DNA of 64,000 nt, from contig BSDZ01000078.1 in NCBI GenBank assembly GCA_030268105.1, forward strand, positions 6,271,501 through 6,335,500. Reading direction: 5' to 3'. The notes beneath the pieces were generated by a model, which had not been told where the DNA came from, made no database searches, and was given only the letters and a program-made list of their open reading frames with translations. Positions 1-12,184 of this stretch are shown here, piece after piece. The stretch is from Volvox africanus. Taxonomy: Eukaryota > Chlorophyta > Chlorophyceae > Chlamydomonadales > Volvocaceae. Position numbers and translations under genes: made by a program. The stretch's first letter is position 1, and every line of letters starts with the position of its first letter.

Positions 1-268
1 TTACTTACACAGACAGACACCGATAACCAAACGATGGTAGCGGGATAAAAACGTCTTTTGTGGCCACTTTTGCGGTCAGGTGTGCATTTGGGCAGATGAG
101 CAGTTCTCATGAGAGCAGAGACCAACAGCCATGTTTGTGTCTGTGTCGCCAGTCGCCCTCTCCCTCCCTTCAGGTCGTGTCCTTCAGACGGACGTCTTTG
201 GGCTTATTCCCCGCTCACCTATTTGTCTTCAAACCAGCTAAGACCGGGATCAGCTCCCTATACTGCAG

Positions 269-3200
269 GAGGCGGTTGAGCTACTGCAACAACAGCAGCA
301 ACAACAAGAAGAGCGTCAGGATGGGCAGCAGCAGTCGACATCACATCCACCAGGCGGTGATGCCGCCGGGCGGGAGGGCCGACCCGCAACCATCCGGCCT
401 CCCGATCGGATCTACGGAATCAGCGGAGGTGGAGGTCGAGGTGAAGGCCGAGGTGGTGGTGGCGGCGGCAGTGCGTCTGTGGATTCCCCGAGTGAAATGG
501 ACGTGGCGTCCAGTGGCTCCAGCGATAGTAGCGACTCAAGCGAGTCTCGTGCAGATATTCGCGGGGTGGTGGCGCTGACGGCAGTGCTGGATTGGTTTGT
601 GATGAAGCTGGTGGAGAAAACTCGGGTGAGTCAGGGGTAGCGATCCGAGCTGGATGTAGTCTATGTAGTCTTGTGTTGTCGAAGAGGTCGTTGTACGCAC
701 ATGCAGGGCCGGGATATGCATGGATGGATGATGCACTGTACTTACTAGACGAGACACGATAATTTACGAGTTGCTTAAGAAGGCCGTTGAGATAATGTGA
801 GATGTGATTGGCGGGACGGGGACCAAAATGGAGGAGGGTTTGCCAAAAGGGAGCTGTCTTCACTTTCGTTGCTGTTGTCGTTTAGAAACTCGTCCAGCGA
901 CCACGTCCGACCCCTCACCCCAATCCCTGCAAACCAACCCACCCTACTCCTGATTCGCACCCTCGACAATCGTCGCTGCCCGGCGGGACGGTATTGTACA
1001 ACATCAAACCGTAATCCAGTCGTACGTCGAGTCGGGCCTGATGCAACTGGGTGAGGGCAACCAGGTGCAGCCTTGGCACTTGCAGTTGGTGCTTGACACG
1101 TCACTGCTTGGGCAGTTGCTGCTACTGCCACGAGAACGGATGGCGGCAGGAAATGGAGTTAGTACAGGCGTTTCCAGATTCAAGGAATCTGGATTCTGCG
1201 ATGGTCCCTCCCTTGGTTCCCAAATTATTGGCGCGCTGCCGCTGCGCCCCCTGGCTCGCATGCTGGCATCGCTCGCATTACAGCCGGTTTCGGCGCTGCT
1301 CGTACTTGCTACGACAGGTGCAGCGGCAACAGCGACGGGGCCAGCTCCGACACCCATCACTGAGGGAAATGGAGGCAGCGGATCTGATGTGGCCCAGCCC
1401 ACGCCTATTCTAAGCCCGCTTGATATGCGTTGCTACTGCGGCGGCCCGGCAAGGGCAGCAGTAGCATCTGGACCACCTTGTTCGTACTGGTCAGGCCACC
1501 AGTGCGAAGGTACATCTGGCTGTGATGGATATCAAATAAGGGTTGCGACATTCTGGCCAAAAGTGTACACGTGCCGTCGCAACACATGCTGTTGTTAGCA
1601 TGGGATGCCAATTAACTGCGCGCTGTGCTCTTCTAGCTTGCCGGCCGTATTCTTCGGTATTTTCGTCCTTTAGGCCCTCCGCATCAGCGAAATCTGATAG
1701 GTTAGGACGTGTTGAGCTGGGGCACTTTCAATTTGCAAGCCTGACAGGCTGCTAGTCAACATTTTGTTCGTTCCGCGAGATCTGCCTGCCCTACCCATTC
1801 TGCCTGCGTTGAACTTCGCCTCCTCCGTGGAACGGGCTCTTCTCTGGGCTCTTTCTCCATGACATCATCAATTTAACTCAGCTGCGTTTGGGCAGGGGGA
1901 ACAGGTGCATCGCGCTCTGTTTACGAAAAAAGTGACGGCGGCCGAATAACTGAGCCGCTGTGTGGCCCCCTGTTGTGGTCCCCCTTCAGGATGTGCGGCC
2001 GCTTCCGCGGGCGTCCGACAGCTCCCTTTCGACGAGCGCCTCAAGATAGTGGGTGGTGTGCTTTGGGGGGCGTTTCGAGGGGCCTCTGGTAAAGGTGAGG
2101 AGGAGGTAACGACGGGCGAACAGGCGCTGCCCGGGTCAGAGGGACCTTCTCCAGCATTGCCCTGTGTATTGCATCCACCACCCGATCTGGTCGCCGCATT
2201 GACGGGGGGCCGCCTACGTGGGGAGCTGCTGCAGCGGCTACTGCCGCCTGCATTGCGGCCGCTGCTACAGCCAGAGGCGTTTTCGTATGCAGCGCGGCTT
2301 GCTAATCTTGGCCTGACGTCAGGGCTCGTGCGGATCCACCAACTGGATACGCCGTGCTGGTGGCGGCAGCCAGGAGGTACGGCCTACTTGGCGGCGTCAG
2401 CGGCGGTAGAACCGCAAGGGCAGAATACGACGAGTGTCCTGGCGGCGGCGATATCAACTGAGCTGGCGGCGGCGGTGCGGCCCGATCCGGCCTGGCTGCA
2501 CCAGCTACAGCCGCATCTGGGGATGATTCGCGATGTCGAGGCAGCGGCGGCGCTTTGCAGAGACGTCAGTGCCGTGCTGTACGGCATGCCGACGCAGCAC
2601 GTGGACAGGATCACCGTCCAATTGAACGCAAGCGACGGCGTGGACGGGGCCTTTGGAAAGGAAGCGGATGCGGCGAGCTTGACGGACAAGAGTTCCTCTT
2701 CTGGTCACCACCTTCTCGCCACCACCGTCGCCGATGCTGGTAGCGCCGCCGCCGGCGGCAAAGAGGATAACACTAGACCGGACATCAACCATGCGGAGGC
2801 CACCAACCAGAGCCAGATGGTCGGTGTTTCTGGTTGCAGCCCCGACCGTACCAGTGGCAGCCTAGTACGCGGCTCTCCCAGCCTCCATGAGCTGCCAATC
2901 TGCATCCCGCGGGACGTCTTCATGGCGATGTTCCACGAGTCCTGGGAAGTGGTGTGCGCGGAGCACGGTGATGGTGGCGCCTCCGCCGCCGTCGCCCACG
3001 GCGCTCCATTATCAGGTGCTCCAGAGCCGTCGGCGCGGGTGCATGCTCAGCAGCCACGGGGTCACCCAGGTGGTGCCGGACAGCACAGGCGCAAGCGGGG
3101 ACGGCCCGTGTTTCCGCCGGCTATGGGTGCCGTCTCAAATAGCGCCGTCCGGCGTCACTTTAGGCCGCTTCAGACAGCCGATGGTGAAAGTCCGGTGCCC

Positions 3201-3515
3201 ATAGCCCGGGTGGCGAGGCCATCTGACGGGCCAGGGCCGTCCGCGCCGGTCACCACAGCTTCCGTCTTCGGACCGACAGAGTTAGGAAGGGGTCCAGGGC
3301 AGGGCTCCTTGCCGGACGAGGCCAAGGGTGGTGTGGGAGAGGAGATGGAGTGGTCCCCGGATGCACTCGAGCTGCTTCATAAGGCAGCGGAGGCAGCGCT
3401 GGCGGAAGCAATCCAAGAAGACGGGGAGGGTGGAATTTCCGGTAGAGGAGGATATGAGGCAACGGCGGGGAAGAGCAAGATTGCAGGCGGCGGAATCCTG
3501 GGAAATCGCTGGTGA
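269..3515 (+). CDS. Unrecognised algal gene, at least three exons, ends uncertain
   Basis: I do not recognise this protein. Exon 269-625 (after an acceptor AG at 267-268) reads a Gln-rich stretch, Gly/Ser-rich linkers and then LDWFVMKLVEKTR, ending at a GTGAGT donor in phase 0. It joins in frame to an exon starting at 1020 (SYVESGLMQLGEGNQVQPWH), a hydrophobic helix-rich segment whose end I could not fix. A long final exon runs from an acceptor near 1989 to a stop at 3515; its first half is Leu/Ala-rich and looks helical (ELLQRLLPPALRPLL), its second half is Gly/Ser/Pro-rich and probably disordered. No catalytic motif, membrane segment or signal peptide is clear. The true start may lie left of 269 or outside the window, and introns between about 1150 and 1990 are unresolved. 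One gene is the simplest reading, but two cannot be excluded. Confidence 0.4.
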
Positions 3516-3526
3516 TGTGTATTAGC

Positions 3527-3640
3527 GCCTGCTCCTGCTGCTGCTGCTGGTGCTGCTATTGCTCCTGCTCCTGCTGCTCCTGCTAGTGCTGTTATTGCTG
3601 CTGCTACTGCTGCCACTGCTGCTACTGCTACTGCTGCTAG
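3527..3640 (+). repeat. Degenerate CTG/CTC trinucleotide tract
   Basis: About 110 bases of imperfect CTG, CTC and CTA triplets directly after the stop codon at 3515, probably 3' UTR of the preceding gene. The open poly-Leu and poly-Ala frames across it are products of the repeat, not genes. Confidence 0.8.
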
Positions 3641-5182
3641 TTCACGTTGTGGGGGACGCGGTCTGGAATATGTTTGCAATGTCTCACCGAAGTCGCGCTA
3701 GGCCCCTAGCTACGCGGCGGGCACTGTCTTATGCGCTGTCTACGTCATATAATAGCCTGCACTAGGGTGGCTTGGGATGGCACTGAGTTGGCCGGCTGCA
3801 GCAAGGCAACATGAGGAGGGCCGAACTGCACCGGTTCCCACCCTAAACTCCCTTCGCTTTGTGGGCGATCGCGTTTCCCAGGTCAGGTCAAATGCCTTCT
3901 CTTTGACCATGCGAGACTGAAGCTGCGAGATGCTGCAGCTAAAAAGCTAACAGCTGCGAGAAATGCACCAACAGTCAGGGAGGTGGCATGGAAATGACAT
4001 TTCACGGCCCTGGTCGGCCGGCAATCTGTAAGCGCACAGCTTGCTATAAGATCCTGTTCCATTACGCCGCATGTCAAAGGTAGCAGCCAAAGGCGTACGG
4101 CCTGGCACGAACGGCCGAGGTTGGGTGACTTCAAGGGTGTTGATATTGGTTGATGGTGATGGTTTGGAATGCATTAGGATACAAGCGGCACTGCCTGTAC
4201 GAAAACCGCAGCTGCCCGAACTGTACTTGAACACGTATCAACCCAAGCTCAATTGGTACTCATTGGGGGTTCTCAATTGGCAAGAAATCGATAGCAGCGA
4301 GCCACTGCGTCCTGTTCCGCTGGATTCCGCACCCATTAGTTCGGGCTTTCAAGGTTCACGTAACGCGGGAATCGTGCCAACACGCAGGCATCGGATCTTG
4401 TAAGTCTGCCACAGTGCCGCCAGTCCGCCTGGAAAGTGCCTGAAAGTCAACATTCCAGAGGCGAAAACAATAACAAGTGAAGCTGGCAGTAGCTGGCCAA
4501 AGTGGGTGTTGTGTGCGTCCCGGAAACTTCATCAGGGCATGGTTGGACCTATGCCGCGTCTCCCAGAGTCTTAAGGGTCCCTGACCGCCATGGCCTGGCG
4601 CATTTCGATCAGCTTACGGACCGTCGTCCAACGGAACAGCACTTAACGCTGGATGTGCCTGTAAAGCACGAAACCCAGGTGCAAGGCAACGCTTGCAGCA
4701 TAGGCTAATCATGGAAGGATTGTTAACGAGCCAATATTGAAGAAAGACGCGTGTTGGAGGGGGGCTGTTGGCGCTGCTTGCCCCTGGCGTCGCCGGAAGA
4801 TGGTGCGGCAGCTGTACGATGCTGTACGGCGACGCTCCTACACATCCTAAACGGTAAGCAAGTATGGGAGTTTCACATTCCTCATGCACCTCTGTTTGAA
4901 ACTTGTGTTGCGTCACAAACACGCGTTGTACTTAAAGGCTGCCTAGGTTGTCCTTAGTTTCTATCACGCTAAGGGGTCGCCCAACCAAGTATCGCATGGC
5001 ATTTATAAAAATTCATCGTAGCTTAAGATTTAGATCTGAAGTTATTTACTATTAGCCTCTTGGATGGCGGCGAAACGGTCTAGATGCCAGCTCTGATGCA
5101 TAACAGGCGGGGTGTTTGTTTCAGGGCTCTACGACAGTAAAACGCGCATATCTTCCTAGTAAGCAACTAGATCGCGCGCGCC
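3641..5182. other. Intergenic, no gene recognised
   Basis: Short open frames on both strands lack coding character or paired splice sites. A TGTAA, the volvocine poly(A) consensus, occurs near 4399 but is far from the stop at 3515. The stretch just before 5183 should hold the promoter and 5' UTR of the YLPM1-like gene; I see no clear TATA box. Confidence 0.5.
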
Positions 5183-8100
5183 ATGTTCAACGGCATCAAC
5201 GGTCAGCCGGGCAACTATGCTGCTTGGCAGATGGGCTATGGTAACCTGCAAGGTAACTATAGTGCTCCAACTGTTCAAAACAGGTATGTAGGTTTGACCT
5301 CCTGTGGATTCTGTGGCCGTAGGATAAGAGTAGATGCCGGTTTTTTGCCTCAAACTTTCGTAGTATTGCCCGCTGAAGGCGCCTTCTTTTTTTGTTCCAC
5401 CAGCAACAAAGACGAGTAATATATGAGCCTATCTTTGCGCTTATCTTGGGCTGGAAACTTACTCCCGTGCTGTGTTGTTGCCGCTGGTCTGCTTTTCGCC
5501 TTGTGCAGCTTTCCCCGTCCAAACGGCTTCCAAGGTCCGCAGGATCACTACGCAAGCTACGGCGCTTACCCACAGCAGCCTGAATGGCAGGCCCCATTCC
5601 CTTACCAACAACAGCACCAGCCCGAACTCCCTCCGCACCAACAGAATTATCATTACCAATACTTCTCTGCTCCTGCCCAGGCGGAGCCACCGCCGCCTCT
5701 GCCCGATGGCGAACCACCTCCCTTGCCGCCGTTGCCGCCGATGCCATTGGAAGAGGAGCCCCCACCGCTCCCTCCCGACGCACCTGCTGGGCCCACCCCC
5801 GGGGCCCCGATCCAGGAGAGCCAGGCCCTAGTCCAGCCATCATACCCTCCTCAAAATCAAGCGCCGCTGGGCCAAAATCCTAATGGGACAGCTACGGCGG
5901 AGACCTGGGGCATGGGTAAATTTCCTCCACTGCAGCAACAGGACGGTATCCCCGGCCAAGGTCCAGGTCCCGCCAATGGAGGGGCATGGCCGCCCCAGCA
6001 ACCACAGCACGCCCAGCAGGCCCCATTTCCCCATCTGGCTCACTACCCGCATGCCTTTCCGCAGCCATGCGCATCACAGCCACCGTCTTCTCAACCGCAG
6101 CCATTGTCGATGCAACAACGCATCGGTGGATTTGCGCAGCATCTGCCCCACCATCACCATCAGCAGACAGCCGTTCCACCCGGACAACCCATTGTTTCGC
6201 CATATGGCACCACTGGTGCTGCGGTGCTACAGCTTCCGCCGGTACCTCAGGCCATGCCAACCCCTGCGCCGCCGCCGGCGCCTGTGGTGCTTGATATCAC
6301 TCGGCTGCTGCGGAACCCCCACCGAGCGACCCGGCCGCGCAAGTTGCTGCTGGTCTTGAGGGGTCTGCCTGGTAGTGGGAAGAGCACGCTGGCGCGGAAG
6401 ATTCGGGAGGCAGAGCTGGAGGCGGGCGCGGAGGCGCCGCGATTGCACAGCATGGACGACTATTATATGCAGGTAACGACGGGATTTACTATTAGGTTTA
6501 GTGGTTTTATTCGAGATCTCCCTGCGCGAACGAAGAGGCGGTGTCGATGCATGGATCAGGTATACGAAATGGCACAAAGAGGACGAGGGGAAGGAAGGAC
6601 TCGATTTGCAATCATTTAGCGACGCCAACGGCACGGTAACATATTTTAATACTTTTATCAATTCATCATAGGAGGGGACCTAAGGGATGAACTGCGAACC
6701 CAGGCACGTACCAGCGACAGAAGAACCTTGCGGGGGCAGTGTATCAAGTTCTTTGTGTATTACGTAACGGTTGAGCGGGACTATCGCATCACATGTCCAC
6801 CTTCCCATCTGAAGGAGGTGGAGGTGGAGATAGTGGAGGAGGAGGCCGGACGTAAGAAGCGGCGAAAGGTGACGGAGCTCAAATATGTTTTCGAGCCGGA
6901 AATGGAAGGTGGGTTGTGGGGAGGGAGCATACCCAGATCGAATTCTTCTTGCAAGCATTGGATGTTATGAGCTTACGACCCCAGGCATAGACCCAAGGGG
7001 GGCGCCACATCTGCTTCCGGCTAGGGGGGATTATAATGTGTTTTTTGAACGGAGCCTGGTACCTTGACCGGGATGAGATTTTAATTCTGCATATGCACTC
7101 GGCCGCAGACACGTATTTTCGTGACCTTGTTCGGGCGGTGGGCCGTTCGTGTGAGGACCGCCGACACAGCTTCGTGGTGGTCGACGCCCCGGTGCTTCGG
7201 GCCGAGCAGCTGCGGGAGCTGATGACGGTTGGGCAGGTGGGCGAACGAAAGAAACAGTAAAGCCAAGCAAGGATCAGAAGAATCGTTTCGCGTGTGTACT
7301 GTGTGGGTAGGTAAGGAAGTGAGGGACCTATGCACAACTTGGGCTACAACACCAGAACTCTTGTCAGTCACGTCATTTGTCTACCATTTGAGTCCTTATT
7401 GGCTTCCCTTCGTCGCTGCGATGTCCTGACTGGACTCCACCTTCCCTGCCCCAATGCAATCGCTCGTGCAGCGCGCCAACTTCGAGTGCTTTGCGCTGCT
7501 GCCACTGGATACCGATCCCGCAGCATGCGCCACTCCCAGTCGCAACGTGCATGGCCACTCGGCTGAGGCGCTCCGGGGTATGGCGGCGTTATTCGAGCCG
7601 GCGCCACCCTTGTACGCTCAGGTGTGCAATGGGAGGGAACGCTTTTTGTGCAGTAGCGGCCAAGTTACAATTTGTGAATCACTGCGGTGTGATCGGTCCC
7701 AATGATTTCATACGCCTACAGGTGAGCGCCTTATCGCTGTTCGGCGGGCCTGTGCTTGGGGAGGAGCAGGACGGTGGTGCTGGGACGTCCGGGGGAGGGG
7801 CCGAGATCCAGGAGGTCGACATGGACGCAGACGACAGCGACGAGGCGGCTGAAGGCGACGCCAGTAGAAGTGACCGAGAGGGTGATGTGGATAATAAATC
7901 GGGCCCATCGCCGGGGTCCCTGCGGCAGCGCCCTACAAGCCGTTGGCACGAGGACAACGGAGATGGTAACGGTGCGAGCGTTGTGCGCCGGCTGGAGAAG
8001 CGGAGAAAGCGTGATAAGGCTAGGTTGCGCGCTGTAACAGAGATTGATGAGAAGGACATTTTGCTGGGCTTGAACGATGCGCTTGCGGCAACTCCAGATG

Positions 8101-9460
8101 CCAGTGGTGGGAAAGGATCCACCGCTCCTCCCACCGTCCTAGGCCCGATCACCGGGCGCACCTTGAAGCCGCTAAGGTCAGCGCTGCGGCGCTCGCCGTC
8201 CTTAGCTGCGCCACCGTCGGCTGTTCCCTCGTCTTCTAGTGGAAAAAATGGCCCCCGGAATGTATGGTGGCCTGATATGGGCCGGGGGATCTTGGCGGAA
8301 TCAAAACTTCCTAGCACAACTGCTGCGGCGACAACGGTAGGTTGCAGCTCCCGTCCAGAGCCTCGGAGGGGCGTTGGATGTACGGTCGGGTTCCTGCTTG
8401 CGCTGACTCTGATGATCAATCGGGCATACACATACGTGGCGGGCGAGGATCCTATGGGTCCGTCCCTAATGGGTAGCAGTGCGGGTTCTAGGGAAATAGC
8501 TCGCAGGCTCCTCACAGACCCAACACTTATATGGATTATATTGTGGCATGATGTCCAGGGATTGCAGTTGGTGGAAGTGGTATACCTGGAGGGGTTGGGG
8601 CCACCAGCGGAACTGGAAGACCTACCGTATGGCTACCAGCGCCGCAACCTGGCCGGCCGTGAGGAGGCAGCGGCAGGGCCAAACGGAGCGGGCGACGTGA
8701 TAGTCACCACGCAGCCGCGGGCTTGGCATCCCCAGAGCCATGGAAGCTTCCGCGATCAGGTGTGGCACAGTTCGGGTGCGCCTGGGGGGCTGATTAGAGC
8801 ATAATATGTGCTGACAGGTGCCAGGAGGACTCCCTCACATCCCTTTGCCTCTGCGCACCCGCGATGCATTTATTTCTAAAGCCACGAATAATGGCGTTTA
8901 GGCGGTTTTAACGGTACAACACTGTCGACGGGAAAACCTGGCAATGTGAGGGGTTGAATTTATGAGGCTAGGGCCCCGGGATGGAGGCAATGCATAAATT
9001 TCTGGTACCGGGTAGGACGCGAAAGATACATGATACACCGCCAAAAGACCGAAAGACATTGCGCCGAAACCGCGCTCATCGTGCATTGACGAGTGCAATA
9101 TTACACAGCAGAGGGGTTAATGCTTTGCTAATCAGGAATCCTTAATTTCCTGCTTCATAACTGTACGGTTCTTCCCAACCCCATCCTCACATGCTTACGC
9201 ATTGTGCAACGTAGTCTACAGCCCTTCTTTGCACTCTGGAAACTATCCTCCACTAGTGGCGTCGCCTTAAGCCCAGCCTGGCTGCCTGATTTTTCCGGAC
9301 GCAGGCCAAGGCCGAGCATGAATCCGAGCATGATCTCTTCCGCCGGCTGCTGTTGGGGAGGCAGGGGGTTGACACCGCAGGTCCGCAGAGTGGCGTGGCG
9401 GGCGGCTCTTCTTTGGGGCTATTTGCAGCTCCGCTTGACGACGACGACGACGAGGCGTAA
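5183..9460 (+). CDS. YLPM1: YLPM1/ZAP3-like nuclear P-loop protein
   Basis: Model: 5183-5283, 5509-6472, 6815-6908, 7109-7236, 7472-7621, 7722-8759, 9305-9460; all phases join, giving about 876 residues. Residues 1-300 are Pro/Gln/His-rich and low complexity, as in the family. A kinase-like P-loop, GLPGSGKST, lies near residue 318, followed by HSMDDYYM at an exon end. Small exons then read KYVFEPEMED-TYFRDLV, SFVVVDAPVLRAEQL and FECFALLPLD with RNVHG, matching in order the P-loop domain of animal and plant YLPM1 (known as a nuclear, RNA-associated protein that binds phosphatase PP1). NVWWPDM near 8270 resembles the C-terminal VRWADL-type motif. The last exon (AKAEHESEHDLFRRLL, acidic DDDDDEA end) is added by phase and context. 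Weak points: 8337-8570 may hide an intron, and the frame without the last splice stops at 8804. Confidence 0.85.
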
Positions 9461-9773
9461 GCATCTTTGCGCCAGCCGGGGTTCACATGTGATACCAGGG
9501 AAAATATGGTCTGCCGGTTTTTATCCCTGGCTGTATGTCGACGTTATGCGGTGTCTCCTCCGTGTGGTTTGATCTGCTTTTTCCATAGCAGTTTCCATCG
9601 ACGTTCGCGTTTGTTTGAATCCAAATCAGTACCAAACGCTGGCGGCCGCTGAGGACTGGCGTTCACAGCTATCTCCAACCTGGCAAGTTGCCTCGCTGGC
9701 GGCCTGCAACGCTGCGTTGCGGCGATGGGACTGTATGTGTCGTATGTGATGTCTAGTACTGAACGTGGTGGGG

Positions 9774-9778
9774 TGTAA
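9774..9778 (+). terminator. Candidate TGTAA polyadenylation signal of the YLPM1-like gene
   Basis: TGTAA is the usual poly(A) signal in volvocine algae. This copy lies about 315 bases after the stop at 9460, a normal 3' UTR length, and supports the proposed last exon. A five-base motif is weak evidence alone. Confidence 0.35.
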
Positions 9779-11790
9779 GATGGGAGGGGGGGTGAAGGGC
9801 TGGCAGGCATAAGTTGTTTACATTTTGTACGAATGCTACTGACCATTTTTGGAGCGAGGAAACCTGGGCAGGAGCGGTGCTGTTGTTATCTTTGATCTGG
9901 CATCGTGCATCGTCTAACCCACGGGTCCGTGGGGGTGTTGTTCCGGAGCTGCCGTGGTATAATCTGGGAGGTTGATTCGGGGGTGGTTCTATGGTTTTCT
10001 ACTGAATGGGAGTAGGATTATACATATGTAACGCGGTTCCCCTAAATGTACTGTACAAATGCAAACATAGGGGTAATTACCATGATCTTGCCACTGCTTT
10101 TCATTCGTCAGGCGTTGAAGGGTATGTAAATGACGGCACAGTTGCTGAACCCCACGGAAATGGCCGCCACCTCGTTCTGGAAAGAGAAATGCACGAGGAC
10201 GCGGAACGCATTAGATAAGTTACCGCAGCAGGGCCGAGCAGATGGGGAGGTCTTACATGGCCGGCTTTCCCCGGCAGCACCGATCCGTTACCATGACGAC
10301 AGGGCTATAGCATAGACGTTTGCGTAGTTAGCTCTACAACTGCTATGCAGACTTCCGGAAAGGGGCCTGGTGAAAGATAGACCCGGGGAGGGGAGGGATA
10401 GCAAAGGAATTTGCAGCGTGCTTTGCTGTATGTCGATTCAAACGCTGAATCAAACTCTCATCCTTTCTATCAAGGCACACATATACGCATGCACGCTACT
10501 ACACTTCGGCTTCCTATTGTTAGTACGGCCATAGCAAAGACTTCGATTCTGCCGTTGAACTCCATGTTCATTTGCTTTGATTTACTGGGGGTTGGTTCCT
10601 AATTACTTAGCGAGAGCGCACGGATGCTGATGCAGTGTGTGTGCATGTGGTATGTATTGAACGAATGAAATGCAGGGCGGCGCTGCAGGACTCCCTACCC
10701 ATTGCTGGCCATAGGCCAAAGCCGCCATCTTCGCCAGCCCAACAGCAAGATATCACCACAGCGACAGTCTGAGCTAGGGATCACTGGGGTGGCGCTGTGG
10801 ACCACCCAGCACCTGGCGCAAACTGCAGGCCCCACATGTTAACGCAAGCGTGCATGCGCATACCGTTATATGGCATACCCACATGTGCGCAATCGCTTCC
10901 AGCTCTTATTCTCGACTAGGGCATCTTAGGAGGCATGGCGCCCCCAACAAAAACACCCATAATGGGCGCGCACTGGAGCCACGGGAACAGCAGCGTGCGC
11001 TTGAAGATGGGCCCAAGGCCCGTGTTGTTGCTCACTCCGTAGGTCTCCACAGGCCTGAGTTCGGGGTTAGGGACGGGAGAAGGCGATCAGGAAGGCGGCA
11101 ACGCGCCCGACACGGGTGACTTACAGGCTGGCACCGGAGCTACAGGGTGGGGATCAGCAAACGAAACCGTATACAAGGTGGAAGGGGGTGAAAGCGTCCC
11201 GTCGTTTCGATTGGCCAAGCACCATGCAAATATGCTTCGGTCACGACTTGTGCGGGGTGCGTGCACAATACTCCAAAAATCATAGCTCGTATTTTGCAAT
11301 TTTCCTAACTACTTGCGAGGTTTCCCTCTCTCCTCCGCCCTCACCCGCCAACTCCTTCGTTCCCTGGTCCATCCAAAAGCTCGTAATGCTTGTGGAGTAT
11401 ACTGCTTAAAGGGTCAGCGGCAGTGGCCAGGCAAGAGAGGCATGATCAAAGGATGTCCTGACGGATTGATATGGCCGGGCAAAGCATGCTCGACATCACT
11501 CAGAAGTAAATGAGGTACAAGCATGCCTATGATAGGGCAGGCGGTCCTATAGCAGTTCACCGTTTTGGCGACGCCACTCTGCAGTACACGCCATGCCGCA
11601 CCACGCCGAGCAACAGCACGCCACGCCACACAACACAACACCATAGGACGCCACACAACAATACGCCAACCCACACATCACCATGGCAAACCACACGCCA
11701 ATATAGAACAGCTCACGACTCGGTATAGCACCACACCACACGACGTTCTACAACACCGTACGGCATTACACGATAGTACACGAAATTGCA
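9779..11790. other. No secure gene; short unsupported frames and A/C-rich simple sequence
   Basis: No recognisable protein motif on either strand. Short frames near 10130-10315 and 10935-11040 have no partner exons. From about 11580 to 11760 the sequence is a degenerate A/C-rich simple repeat built on CACGCCA, ACACAACA and similar words. Confidence 0.5.
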
Positions 11791-12184
11791 CGACATGACT
11801 TCCCAGCCTCGCGCCCGCGTCCCCAACAGCTCCTCCTCTCTCTCCCCCTTCGTTTCCCCTCGCACACAGGAGACAGAGGACGTTCTGGTGCCCGGGGCAG
11901 TGGACGTTTGCGTTTGCGTTGGCGTTTGCGTTTGCGTTTGCGTTGGCGTTGGCGTTGGCGTTGGCGCGTGGTTGGCGTTGGCGTTGGCGTTGGCGTTGGC
12001 GTTGGCGTTGGCGTTGGCGTTGTGGCGCTCCGCAAGGGCCGGGACTCATTGTCACATGCAGCAATGCCGGCTCGGAGGTGCAGCCGTGCACGGCTCCATT
12101 GGGTGTCAACCTTGCGACGATTGAGAGATTCAAGCAGCCGGTGAGATGTTGGGGACGCGGGCGCGAGGCTGGGAAGTCATGTCG
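11791..12184. repeat. 37-bp perfect inverted repeat enclosing a hexamer array
   Basis: 11791-11827 and 12148-12184 are exact reverse complements over 37 bases. They enclose about 320 bases holding the hexamer array. Just outside, ACAACACCGTA at 11750-11760 is also complementary to TACGGTGTTGT right of the right arm, so the symmetry continues with a 30-base offset. Target-site duplications and transposase coding are not visible. It could be a small non-autonomous element or a locally inverted duplication. Confidence 0.75.
11904..12024 (+). repeat. Hexanucleotide array GCGTTT/GCGTTG
   Basis: About 20 tandem hexamers. The left part is mostly GCGTTT, switching to GCGTTG after about 11940, with one interruption (GCGTGG) near 11967. 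The Arg-Trp, Ala-Leu and Gly-Val open frames across it arise from the repeat. Confidence 0.9.

Noticed and set aside
5196..5843. 215-codon minus-strand frame
   Set aside because: Antisense to the first exons of the YLPM1-like gene; no motif.
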